64,000 nt of DNA from Polyodon spathula (taxonomy: Eukaryota > Chordata > Actinopteri > Acipenseriformes > Polyodontidae). Numbering within the stretch: position 1 is the stretch's first letter; every line of letters starts with the position of its first letter. Shown here piece by piece: positions 11,871-23,250 of this stretch. Position numbers and translations under genes: made by a program. The notes below the pieces were generated by a model. The model did not search any database. It was not told the origin of the DNA and saw only the letters and a list, made by a program, of their open reading frames with translations. The stretch is from the NCBI RefSeq assembly GCF_017654505.1, contig NC_054553.1:10338058-10402057 (forward strand), read 5' to 3'.

Positions 11871-12229
11871 CCCCCATTTTAAAAATGAGAGAAGTGTGTT
11901 TAAATGAGAGCTGTCTTATAGGAATGCCACTATATGTAAGTGCTTGAAAATACAGTGGAGCTCTACCCTTGAAGGTGGGTGTTGGAGGTTCTCTTAAGAG
12001 ATATACTTTCTGTAGCCTTTTCTTATTAATAAAGCATTTTTTTGCACTTTAAAAATCTGAGGTGTTTATCACCCTTTGGGCAAGCCAGACCCAGTCACTC
12101 ACCCTGGTCAAGTTTTTACAAAGGAGGATATGGGCAGCATGCCCCACATGTCGACATATTACTATCAAGTTTTAAATAACTTTAGCATAACAGAAGGGAC
12201 TAGGAGCTCTTAAAGGAACTAGGAGCTCT

Positions 12230-12960
12230 TAAAATAAACAAATCCCTTAGGCTTAGTACTCAAAGAAATGAAAGAAGTTATTTACAAACCGCTAACCAAG
12301 ATCATGCAACAGTCTCTTAACACAGGGGTTATATCGACAGACTAGAGAACTGGAAACATAATACTGATCCACAAAAGGATGACAAAAGCAAACCAGGTAA
12401 CTACAGACCAATAAGCCTTCTATTATATGGAAACTTATGGAAACTATAATAGGATCCAAAATGGAAAATTACCTATATGGTAACAGCATCCTGGGAGACA
12501 GTCAGCATGGTTTTAGGAAAAGGAGATCGTGTCTAACTAACCTGCTTGATTTTTCTGACAATGCAACATCAACGATGGAAATTTGCAAAGCATATGACAT
12601 GCTTTATTTAGATTTCCAGAAAGCTTTTCACAAAGTTCTGCATAAAAGATTAATTCTCAAACTGAATGCAGTAGGGATTCAAGGAAATGCATGCACATGG
12701 ATTAGGGAGTGGATAACATATTGAAAACAGAAAGCACTGATTAGTGGAGTACCACAGGGATCAGTATTAGGCCCTCTGCTATTCTTTTACACAGAGAATT
12801 GTGAGAGTCTGAAACCAACTCTTCAGTAATGTTGTTGAAGTTGACACCCTGGGATCCCTCAAGAAGCTGCTTGATGAGATTCTGGGATCAATAAGCTACT
12901 AACAACCAAACGAGCAAGATGGGCCGAATGGCCTCCTCTTGTTTGTAACTGTTTCTTATG
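12230..12960 (+). pseudogene. CR1/L2-like LINE: RT fragment joined to its own 3' tail
   Basis: The plus strand reads, with breaks, KEVIYKPLTKIMQQSLNTGV, KPGNYRPISLL, SQHGFRKRRSCLTNLLDF, MLYLDFQKAFHKVLHKRLIL and ISGVPQGSVLGPLLFF. These are motifs of CR1/L2-type RT. At about 12790 it jumps to a LINE 3' end with agatgggccgaatggcctcc followed by cttatgtttctta. The RT active site and C-terminus are deleted. Confidence 0.85.
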
Positions 12961-13419
12961 TTTCTTATTAGAAACAAGAGGTTTATTTCACTCAGTTTTT
13001 ATTTCACTTTGTTCATATCCTTGTTGTCCCATGCTTCTATTGCTTGTTTATTGCTTGCTGCACTGACCTCCCTCCAATATTGTACTTTCAGTTCTTCTTT
13101 AAAGGACAGTACTTTCTAGCGAATACCAAAAAACACAATATTTTGAAAACTAGAAATGCTTATGCATGATTTGCATTAACATTAATTTATCATTTTATTT
13201 GTATATATTTTCCAAACACATAGACTACGTTTAAGTTAATATTCTTACCAAAATGTCACGGTAGCAAATTTTTGATTTTATGTTATCCGGAATGTACATT
13301 GTTCAATTATAATAAAAAGTGTATGAACTACATTGGTATTGAAGATTTAATGGGGCAGCGGTCCATTTATTCAGCGCTTGTCAGGTGCGTCAAGTCCAAT
13401 TTATTTTCACATGTGCTGT
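12961..13419. other. no gene seen
   Basis: AT-rich, no recognisable element. Confidence 0.4.
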
Positions 13420-13910
13420 TTAATTTTTTTCAGAGGAAAACAGGTTTAAAAGGCACTGCATAGCAAAGGGACACTCAGTACTGCATCTCCAGCCAAGCCC
13501 CACCCCTTGTTCGCTGTATTTTTCACATACCTCTTCATAGTCATGCATACTGATAATCCTCTCCTGATCACTCGTTTTATCACCAAACTCCTCAATAATG
13601 CAATCCAAGTCATTATTTTATTACTATGACATCTCAAGAAGCTCTGCAAATGTTTGTGATATTCTTTGAGCGCTAGATGCAGAAGGAGCTACCTTCTTTG
13701 TTTGTGTCGATGTTATCTCTGTGATTCAGGGGCTATGTCTTTTGCTCAAATATGCCCCCTTTTTTTCAGCTTCTCTCGGCTCCTATCAGTCTTGCTCGGC
13801 CATTGAAAGGTTTTCTCTGCTTTTTCCGGAGAAAAAACGACTAGAGACCTGTGCTTGATGTCTTTTTGATGATGTTTGACAGAGTCTGACATAGGACCAC
13901 AAAGGGTTAA
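13420..13910 (-). mobile_element. piggyBac-like end fragment, copy 1
   Basis: Read on the minus strand, it starts at a TTAA (13907-13910) followed by CCCTTTGTGGTCCTATGTC. About 300 bp are shared with 15818-16150 and 22935-23245. The TTAA plus CCC terminus is the signature of piggyBac elements. Beyond the shared part, a minus-strand frame starting at 13608 (MDCIIEEFGDKTSDQER) could be the start of a transposase, but I do not recognise it with confidence. Confidence 0.6.
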
Positions 13911-15817
13911 AGGAAAAGTCTTAATGGCTAATGCTTACCATCCAATTTTCGTTTTATAAAAAAATTTAATAATAATAATTCTTGCACATAAGAATTAAAA
14001 CCGCACATTAGCCCCACCCACGTCCAGTGGTTTCATCCGAGTACAAGTGTCTTTATGAGACTGGTTTCCAAGTATGAGTACCAGTAATCAGTTCTCTGCA
14101 CGCCCCTAGCAGGGAATAGCAATCATCTTAAAAAATGCATTCTTATTGTTGTTTAGATTCACTTTGTATCATTTTGTGTTTCAATCATTACATCCATGTG
14201 ACTTTTTAAAAAGGTTTAAATCACCCCTGTATCCTCACTAGAGCTCTGAGAGCCATGTTTGAACTCTAGATGCACATTTGCCATTTTATGTCTTATATCA
14301 ATGTAAATGCATCATGAAACTTTCTTTTTTTTTACCAGAGATGAACAGGAAAACATCACTCAATATCTTCAGAATTTTCTGAATTGTGGTGAATGCCAAT
14401 ACAAATATTAACTGAACATGTTTCTGGGCAAAACAAAGGTAAAACCTAGCATGAACTGATGCTAATCCAATTTATTAGATGTGACTTTTATATCCATCAT
14501 GTATTTCTGTTTTTTACATCTTGCTTCTCATGCATGTACAGCACTGTGCCTGTGATTTAAAGGGAAGCATCTACTGCAGTCCTTCACTTCTTATTGGCTC
14601 ACGTGTCACATTCTACACAACAAAGCATACAGAACCAGCTGGGCTGAAACAATATGTCTCCAATTGGACTCGGTCTGATTGATGTTTGTCACTGTCAGGA
14701 GCATTTCTCCTTTGATGCAACTTAATGAAGGAGAAACAGCAGCACAAGAAAGAGAAAGAGCTGCTCACAGAAATAAATATTGAGAATCTGCTTCTAGTTA
14801 CAGCGCTGGGAAATTGTGACTGCTCCAATGATATGGAGGGACATGTTCATAACAACCTGCAGCATCCTCTACTACATCCTGCTGTCCCTTCGATTGCAGA
14901 AATATGAAATGTTATGGGGTCTATTTCAATCATCTAAACAGTGAGTGCTCTAGCTTTAAAGTAATCTGGTTTTATATGCAAAGTAAAAATAAACAAGTTT
15001 ATGTATTTTAGGGTAGTGGTTTTGCTCTTAACATTTTTTATAACGTTTTTCACACGTTCCCATACTTTTGGTTTTGCTACGCTATTTCAGATATGTTGGA
15101 TCATTTATTTAATCTTCTTTAGGGGCAATGGAAATTATTTCACCAGTTCATCTTTATTTTAATTATTTAGTTTTTCAGAAAAAACTAAGCTGCTTCTTTG
15201 TTGGAACCACCAACCCCTGCTAAAAATTAGCCTTGGGTTGACTTGGCTCAGTCTTACTTAATCAATATTTTGTTAAGTAAAGGTTGCCTAAATGTTTAAT
15301 AAACCATTAAAGGCATAATTTAAAGTGTTCTACTGGCAGCTGTAAAATGAATTTATTTATGTTTAATTAACTTGGGCTTTTAAAAAGTTATTGCCTTATT
15401 AAGAACTTCCCTGTTACTAGGCTAACACAGCATTGTTACCTCCCGACGTATGTATGAGATGGAATAGAGTTTAACAATGTGAAATATCTTTTTTTATTTT
15501 TTTTTTAATCTTGATTAACCCTATAAAGTCTCACTGAATTAAGCAGTTGTTCAAATGGTATCTTCTTAAAATATCATGGAGAAACTGCCCATTTAGATGA
15601 CCAGATCCAACATTTTAAACCCTGTTTCTTGCACCTTGTTGGACAAATAAGAAAATTACCTAAAAGGGTTAACAAACAACAAATAAAATAATAATAAACT
15701 GTCACCATTTTATCAGTGCAATATCTTTTAACAGTCTTACATACCATCTAAAATAATTACTTTTTTTCACATCTCTAAACTTCAAATAGATGTCTTTGGT
15801 CAACAGGGACATATGTT
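13911..15817. other. no gene seen
   Basis: Unrecognised AT-rich DNA. At about 14918-14975, gggtctatttcaatcatcta resembles one end of the MITE at 46178-46368. Confidence 0.4.
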
Positions 15818-16150
15818 TAACCCTTTGTGGTCCTATGTCGGACCAGGACCGACATTACAATTTTCCCTTTCCAGTCCGATGTCAGTCCCTGTCTAAAATC
15901 ATCAAAAAGAAAGCACAGGTCTCTAGTAATTTTTTCTCCGAGAAAAAGACAAGAAGACCTTTCAATGGCTGAGTAAGACTGATAGGGGCCAAATGAAGCC
16001 AAAAAAAAGGGTCTATCTGATAGCCCCATGCACCACAGAGATAACACAGACATAAACAAAGGAGAAAACTGCTTCTGCATCCAGCACTCAGAGAATATCG
16101 CAGACATTTGCAGAGCTTTTTGAGATGTTATAGCAATAAAATAATGATTT
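15818..16150 (+). mobile_element. piggyBac-like end fragment, copy 2
   Basis: It begins TTAACCCTTTGTGGTCCTAT at 15818 and ends at about the ataataaaatgatttgg boundary, the same internal break as the other two copies. It is inverted relative to copy 1, so the two TTAA ends face each other across 1.9 kb. Confidence 0.65.
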
Positions 16151-17755
16151 GGATAAATTTGAACTTTTTAAGATTCATTTACATACACAACCTGGCTTCA
16201 GTAAATTACTGGCTACTAGTTCATGACACTTCTTGCTTTGTAGTTCAATCACATTTCTTTGTCTTGATCAAGGTTTCAAGTGTAATTAGTCTGTTTTGCA
16301 TTATTTCAAGTGAAACACTTCTATTAGCATTGCTTTATAGTTATATGTGTTAGTGCCGATAGTAACCACTAGACTAGACGGTGTGTCAGCTATTTTTTTT
16401 CTTTTGCAGGTCTTCTGCTTTGGGCTTGGAATAAAACTGTACAACATGTGTTTTAATTGTCAGAATTGTTTTATTTTAATAATATAATTTAACAATATGT
16501 GTGTTTTGAGTTCTGTATTTACTTAAAAATGAATACACCTCTATTAATAGAATATATCCTTAAGTGTGTGGCTCAGACTGCAAAAGTGTTTACAAAAAGA
16601 GGTTATATTATCAGAGTCAATAGTGCATATTAACACATATATACACTAGAATGGATTCAGATGATAATGTGCACACCTGTCTAATCTAAACAAAATAGTA
16701 AGCAGGTGGAAATCTCTGTATAATTTGATTATATAATAAAAGGTAAGGAGTGGCTTATTATGAGGCATTCACATTGTGCAATCGATATTTTAAGAAAGAT
16801 ATGTTTAACATAACATTTGTATTATACTGCTCATGTTCCAGAACCAGATGATAAAAAAAAGAATACATGTAGTTGATTATGCCACATTTTACTATGCTGT
16901 AGTTAAACATGTATTGTAACTTATTTAAATGACTGTACCTCACTCCTGACCATACCTAATGAGTTGCTGTGCTGGTGACGGAAGCAGCAGGAACCACAGA
17001 CAGAACACGAATGCTCAGATTTGGTATAAGATTTAAAAACTGCTGTTAAATTAACCCTGGAGGTTGAAGAAATTGTTGAAATCGAGACAAGTAATTGGTG
17101 TTGCATCTTTATGTAGTTGAACACCAATACATTGTATTACAACACAAAAATGATCTGTTAGCACCCTCTGGTTGTTACTATTAGGATTGACACAGCTATA
17201 AATTCAATTCAATTTCGGCATTGCCTGCGCAGCAGATCTGACAGTGCTACTATGACAACCACTACACAAATTCTTGATGTTTCAAAAGAAACAGTATTAA
17301 AAGCAATTAATGACCCTGTGAGTCATTCAAAGAACACTTTGCTCCAGACAAAATATGTATTACTGTAAATGAAGTAACTGAAAGTTAGTTGGCTGATGAC
17401 TGTTGCCTAGACCTGACAGATAATGTCTTGTGTTAAATTACATTTCACAAAAAAGGTAACAAGTAAACATTGTTTCTATCTGTTATTAGAACACCAATGC
17501 AAAACTGTGCAAAAAACACTGTAGTTAATATTGGGATTGTAAGACTAAATGTACAGGTTCATAAACATGTATTTATGAACTAACTATCCGTGCTTGTTAC
17601 GTATTTCATTTAAGTTGATGTATAAATTAACTGATACTGATATTTTTGATAATAATATTTTGACTTTGTTTAAACTTGGTCAACAAAGACCACACTATTG
17701 AACTTTCGTAAAAGTAACTTGCACATACTGCTCTCATTAACTTGCATTGATATTA
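16151..17755. other. no gene seen
   Basis: AT-rich and unrecognised. A CCAGAGGGTGC motif (minus strand, 17161-17171) resembles half of the motif at 19450. Confidence 0.4.
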
Positions 17756-17970
17756 TATTATTATTAATAATAATCTTTATATAGAACCATCACAAAGCAC
17801 TTTACAAGATACAAGACTAGGGTGTGTGATCTATGCATCAGCTGCAGAGTCACTTACAACAACGTTTCACCCCAAAGACAGAGCCACAAGGAGGTTAAGT
17901 GACTTGCTCAGGATCACACAATGAGTCAGTGGCTGAGCTGGGATTTGAAGGAGTACTGGTATACATTGTA
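17756..17970 (+). mobile_element. fossil L2/SINE-like repeat with conserved 3' block
   Basis: Contains aaagcactttacaagataca and ggttaagtgacttgctcagg followed by atcacacaatgagtcagtgg and gctgagctgggatt. This block is shared by L2/MIR-like and related fish repeats. The copy is old and partial. Confidence 0.55.
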
Positions 17971-18202
17971 GATTTAATGTTACGGATCACCATGCACTTT
18001 GGGGCAGTGCTGATTTGTAGGCTACAAGGTGTTTAAGACGTCAGAGGAATGCCTGACTGTACCTTCAGGTAATGTATGGCCTGCTATAAAATCACTTTCT
18101 TCACGCTTGAGGAAATAAAGGTCAATGGGCAATATAATGATTTTTGCAAACATTCTGAGTGGTTTTGGGTTCAGTTGATCCAATATTGAATTACACTGTG
18201 TA

Positions 18203-19091
18203 ACAATTTTTTTTTTTTTTTTTTTTTTTTTTTGTTCCTGGGTAGTAAGTGTTATTTCCTAATTGCTTATGCCTCAAAAGTATAGAACATGGCTATTATT
18301 CCCCACAAACTTTGCTTTTGTGACCAGGACAGTGATATTTCAAAATATCACTATTTCCAATGGGAAAACGGGAAAATGTGTGTCTTTTCATTCACATAAA
18401 GTCAGAATAAAACAACATATGAATCCAAATTAACATGTATTTATACTAAAGTAATACAAAAATGACTACAAAAGATTTAGAAGTGAGTAGTTTTTCGAGA
18501 TTTACGAATTTACTGTAAATTTATATCATGCCATTTTCATTTAAAATATATTTTACATTTCATACTTACATTGCTTGCCAAACAGTAGCAATCCCGCATG
18601 GTATATCAATGTCTGGTAACCCAGTTCAGGGACCTCCACAGTATAGTTTGCATGGTAATATTTTACAAGTGGCTGAAATGTATTGAAAAGTTGCCACATT
18701 CAAATCCCTCCAGAATGCTAGATATCACAGACAAAAGATTTAGAAGTGAGTAGTTTTTCGAGATTTACAATTATACTGTAAATACAGTATAATAATAATT
18801 TTTACAATAATTGTAAATCTCGAAAAACTACTTACTTCTAAATCTTTTGTGGTCATCTTTGTATTACTTTAGTATAAATACATGTTAATTTGGATTCATG
18901 TGTTGTTTTTTTCTGACTTTATGTGAACGAAAAGACACATTTGCCCATTTTCCCATTGGAAATAGTGATATTTTGAAATATCACTGTCCTGGTCACAAAA
19001 GCAAAGTCTGTGGGGAATAATAGCCATTTTCTATACTTTTGAGGCATAAGCAATTAGGAAATAACACTTACTACCCAGGAACAAAAATTGT
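18203..19091. repeat. long inverted repeat: two ~270-bp arms, ~95% identical
   Basis: The left arm 18234-18505 is the reverse complement of 18813-19082, with only scattered differences. Outside the arms, acaatttt (18203-18210) pairs with aaaattgt (19084-19091), with a 27-base poly(T) between on the left. The roughly 300-bp spacer carries another direct copy of the arm's inner end at about 18733-18770, giving a second, smaller hairpin with the right arm. No transposase frame was found. Probably a foldback or MITE-type element; family unknown. Confidence 0.9.
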
Positions 19092-19690
19092 GCTACATAG
19101 TGACATTTTAATCAAAACCTGGCACCTGCACTCAGTAGCCTTCAAAATTCAATTAGAATCATATAAAATATGGCCTTTCTAATCCGACATCCCCATTAGT
19201 CTCTTTTGTATCATGTGTAAATTATTTTTTGGCTATTTATCACTGTAATGCTTGTTCGAGTGTCAGGCCAGGTATTATAAACACAACTACAATGTCTGTT
19301 ACAGTGATAAACAATAAAGTATAATGCTTAAGGAACCAAATAGTGTGTGTCTGTTTTTGAACACACAAATACCATCAGTATTTTTTTAAAAAAGGGTTTC
19401 TAGAAGTGTGGCCAAATGTTGCATTCATTTTACTTGTGTCTGATACTCACCACTAGAGGGTGCTGACAGATCATTATTATTTTTGAACAGTCTTGTGTTT
19501 CTTGGTTCCTCAAACCTGGAGAAGTGTTTCAGGCAGGCAGCTATTCGTTCATTTAATAGAAATGTCCATATTTGTAAAATGTTTTTATAAGGAACTGTTT
19601 AATTGATGTGCTAAATTGCTAGCTGCTCTGAATAATGTGTTTTAGTGGAGTGGTTTACAAGCAAAAATAAAAGTCTCACAGTCTAGCCAT
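19092..19690. other. no gene; possible CTCF-like motif
   Basis: Unrecognised DNA. CCACTAGAGGGTGCTG at 19450-19465 is close to the vertebrate CTCF core motif. Confidence 0.3.
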
Positions 19691-19691
19691 A

Positions 19692-21240
19692 CAGTGGCTT
19701 GCGAAAGTATTGACCCCCCTTGGCATTTTTCCTATTTTGTTGCCTTACAACCTGGAATTAAAATTGATTTTTTGGGGGTTTGTATCATTTGAGTTACACA
19801 ATATGCCTAGCACTTTGAAGATGCAAAATATTTTTTATTGTGAAACAAACAAGAAATAAGACAAAAAAACAGAAAACTTGAGCGTGCATAAGTATTCACC
19901 CCCCCAAAGTCAATATTTTGTAGAGCAACTTACAGCTGCCAGCTGCAAGTCTCTTGGGGTATGTATCTATAAGCTTGGCACATCTAGCCACTGGGATTTT
20001 TGTCCATTCTTCAAGGCAAAACTGCTCCAGCTCCTTCAAGTTGGATGGCTTCCGCTGGTGGACAGCAATCTTTAAGTCATACCACAGATTCTGAATTGGA
20101 TTGAGGCCTGGGCTTTGACTAGGCCATTCCAAGACATTTAAATGTTTCCCCTCGAGTGTTGCTTTAGCAGTATGCTTAGGGTCATTGTCCTGCTGGAAGG
20201 TGAACCTCCGTCCCAGTCTCAAATCCCCGGAAGACTGAAACAGGTTTCCCTCAAGAATTTCCCTGTATTTAGTGTCATCCATCATTCCTTCAATTCTGAC
20301 CAGTTTCACAGTCCCTGCCAATGAAAAACATCCTACAGCATGATGTTGCCACCACCATGCTTCACTGTGGGGGTGGTGTTTTCAGGGTGATGAGAAGTGT
20401 TGGGTTTGTGCCAGACATAGCGTTTTCCTTGATGGTCAAAAAGTTCAATTTTAGTTTCATCTGACCAGAGTACCTTCTTCCATATGTTTGGGGAGTCTCC
20501 CACATGCCTTTTGGCGAACACCAAACGTGTTTGCTTATTTTTTTCTTTAAGCAATGGCTTTTTTCTGGCCTCTCTTCCGTAAAGCCCAGCTCTGTGGAGC
20601 GTACGGCTTACAGTGGTCCTATGGACAGATACTCCAATCTCTGCTGTGGAGCTTTGCAGCTCCATTAGGGTTATCTTTGGTCTCTTTGTTGCCTCTCTGA
20701 TTAATGCCCTCCTTGCCTGGTCCATGAGTTTTGGTGGGTGGCCCTCTCTTGCCAGGTTTTTTGTGGTGCCATATTCTTTCCATTTTTTAATAATGGCTTT
20801 AATGGTGCTCCATGGGATGTTCAAAGTTTTGGATATTTTTTTATAACCCAACCCTGATCTGTACTTCTCCACAACTTTGTCCCTGACCTGTTTGGAGAGC
20901 TCCTTGGTCTTCATGGTGCCACTTGCTTGGTGGTGCCCCTTGCTTAGTGGTGTTGCAGACTCTGGGGCCTTTCAGAACAGGTGTATATATATTGAGATCA
21001 TGTGACAGATTACGTGACACTTAGATTGCACATAGGTGGACTTTATTTAACTAATTATGTGACTTCTGAAGGTAATTGGTTGCACCAGATCTTATTTAGA
21101 GGCTTAATAGCAAAGGGGGTGAATACATATGCACGCACCACTTTTCCGTTATTTATTTTTTAGAATTTTTTGAAAAAAGTTATTTTTTTCATTTCACTTC
21201 ACCAATTTGGACTATTTTGTGTATGTCCATTACATGAAAT
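19692..21240 (-). mobile_element. Tc1-like DNA transposon, one end missing
   Basis: The left end begins cagtggcttgcgaaagtatt next to a TA and continues as a Tc1 terminal repeat (tggcatttttcctattttgt). The right side holds the characteristic atagcaaagggggtgaatac near 21107. It stops near ccattacatgaaat at about 21240 without the matching terminal repeat. It contains the transposase pseudogene 19896-20914. Confidence 0.93.
19896..20914 (-). pseudogene. Tc1-like transposase, inactivated
   Basis: The first part (20914-20333) has MKTKELSKQVRDKVVEKYRS, a helix-turn-helix region with YKKISKTLNIPWSTIKAI, and VLWSDETKIELF with the first catalytic Asp. It then hits a TAG and a one-base frameshift at HGGGNIML. 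The second part (20321-19896) resumes as [16 protein letters not shown], with [11 protein letters not shown] (second Asp) and GLNPIQNLW. In active members the last motif reads NPIENLW, so the third catalytic residue (Glu of DD34E) is Gln here. Three separate defects make it dead. Confidence 0.93.
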
Positions 21241-21741
21241 TTCTAATAAAAATTCTTCACTTCTGCTGGTGACGTCAGTTTGAGAACAAACAAGCTGTGT
21301 CATTTGGCCATTACTGTTTCTCCCATCTTCAGACATTTGTCTAAATAGTAAAGGCTGGTTTATACTTCCGACTGTGACACAATTTTTTTGCCTCAGTGGG
21401 TGGTCTCCGGTGGTCGGAATGACATAATCCACACTGCCGCGAGCTGTGTCTTTTTTAAAAAGTCAAACGGCCTTTTTTTGTGTGTCTGAGACCGCAACGT
21501 GCACAGGGTCAGATGATGTTGAAAAAATCCAACAATTGTCGGATGATTGCAAGCCAGTGAAGCACAATAGAGCAAGTTTTTGAGGAGCTCAATAAACATG
21601 AACAACAGAACAGGATTTTAAACTTGCCTCTAAACTGAATGAAAAGTGTAAATGAACCTTTGTTAAAATGAATATTGGTGCTTACTGAGGCTACCATGCA
21701 CAGCAACCACTTAATATAATAACAATAACAGTGAATATAAT
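21241..21741. other. no gene seen
   Basis: Unrecognised flank between the Tc1-like element and the solo LTR. Confidence 0.4.
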
Positions 21742-22445
21742 TGTAACAGGGAGAGATCTGTTCTGACTCTGCTGGCGTGTTCACGGGCTGCAGGAAGAGG
21801 GCGGCAGTCGCCCAACAACCGCCTGTGAGTCATGGCAGTGACACGGGGAGGTGGGAAAGTGTGTGTGTGGACTTTCCCCCTCTCTGAATGGCCGAGAGGC
21901 GGGTCTTGGGTGATTGTCGGTCCTATAAAATAACGCTCTGTTGTTTCCTCAGGTCTGCCCACTTAGACGCGCTAAGGGTGCGGACGCTTTGATTCGGGAC
22001 CGGGAATCAGCGAGACAGAGAGAGAGAGCGGGGAACCCTTGGGCAGACCCCGGCGTATTGTGAAAGAGCAGGCTAGATAGCCGAGAGAGTAGGACGGTGA
22101 TCCGGGTCGTGCGGGTAGCGGCGACCGGGATAACGCTGCCGAGTGCAGCACCTTTTATTTGTAGTTTTATTACTGTTTTATTTTCCCTTGTTCTTTTCGC
22201 CTTCTGTTTTCATTATTATTTCTTTGAGCACCTGCGAGTGCATTTGCGGTTCGTGTACCAGCTGTGGTATTTCCGTGGTGCTGTCTATCATCGTTGATAG
22301 GCAGCCCACGGTCAACAGTGCCCTCTGCCGGAGAGAAAAATACAAAAAAAAGAGCCGGTCTAAAATAAAACTGGGCACCTGTGTGGTGTTTCCCAAATAC
22401 ACCTGTCTGTCTCCTGGTCAGTGAATTACCCACACCCCTTCCACA
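21742..22445 (+). mobile_element. solo LTR with perfect 5-bp target site duplication
   Basis: The 704-bp block starts TGTAACAGGGAG and ends CCCCTTCCACA. It is flanked on both sides by ATAAT (21737-21741 and 22446-22450). A TATA-like cctataaaataacg lies near 21922 and an AATAAA near 22366, which fits U3-R-U5 order on the plus strand. No internal region or second LTR is present. The start resembles the LTR at 26-600 (TGTGACAGGG), so a Gypsy-like source is likely. Confidence 0.85.
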
Positions 22446-22450
22446 ATAAT

Positions 22451-22930
22451 GTATTTTTATTTGTACTATTGTTATTCTTTTTATATATTTGAGTCACTAA
22501 TTTAACATTGTTATTTATATTCCGTATGCAGTTACTTTCCCCATCAAATCAGTAACGTTGCTCAGCTGTTCAGTAAGTCTGATCGGAGGCAGTATGGAGA
22601 ACAGCTAATCAGTTTTACTTGTTTGCTGCTCATAAGATACATATGAGCCAATTTACACATTCACTTCATTCATAAGACGGGCAATTTTAAAATCCCTCCT
22701 CAGTGTCGTGGGATTGTGGAGCATTTTGGCAACCCCAGTCACAATTTGACACTGGCAGTAATGCAGACTAACTGAAAATATGACCAACAAATCCGACGAC
22801 TTTACCTCGCCAAAAGGTTTTCGAACTCGGAGGTGCTTCAGTCCTTCTGGCTGCAGCTGACGTACGGCCGAAGTGTCTGCAGCTGATGTACGGCTTTTGC
22901 CTGAGAGAAGAAGAGAAACCAACCTTTTGG
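22451..22930. other. no gene seen
   Basis: Unrecognised. A short repeat, cagctga(c/t)gtacgg, occurs twice near 22853 and 22880. Confidence 0.4.
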
Positions 22931-23250
22931 TCATTATTTTATTACTATAACATCTCAAAAAGCTCTGCAAATGTCCTTGATATTCTTTGAGCGCTGGATG
23001 CAAAAGCAGCTATCTCCTTTGTTTATGTCTGTGTTATCTCTGTGGTGCATGGGGCTATCAGTATGTCCTTTTTTTCAGCTCTATTCTGCTCCTATCGGTC
23101 TCACTCGGCCATTGAAAGGTTTTCTCAGGTTCTTCCAGAGAAAAAACGACTAGCGACCTGTGCTTTAAGTCTTTTTGAAGATGTCCGACTGGACAGGAAA
23201 GGGAATATTGTAATGTCGGACCTGGTCTGACATAGGAACGCAAAGGGTTC
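22930..23250 (-). mobile_element. piggyBac-like end fragment, copy 3
   Basis: Same 300-bp segment as 13605-13910, same orientation. The terminal site reads gcaaagggttca instead of aaagggttaa, so the TTAA is mutated. The inner boundary again falls at tcattattttattactat. Confidence 0.65.
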
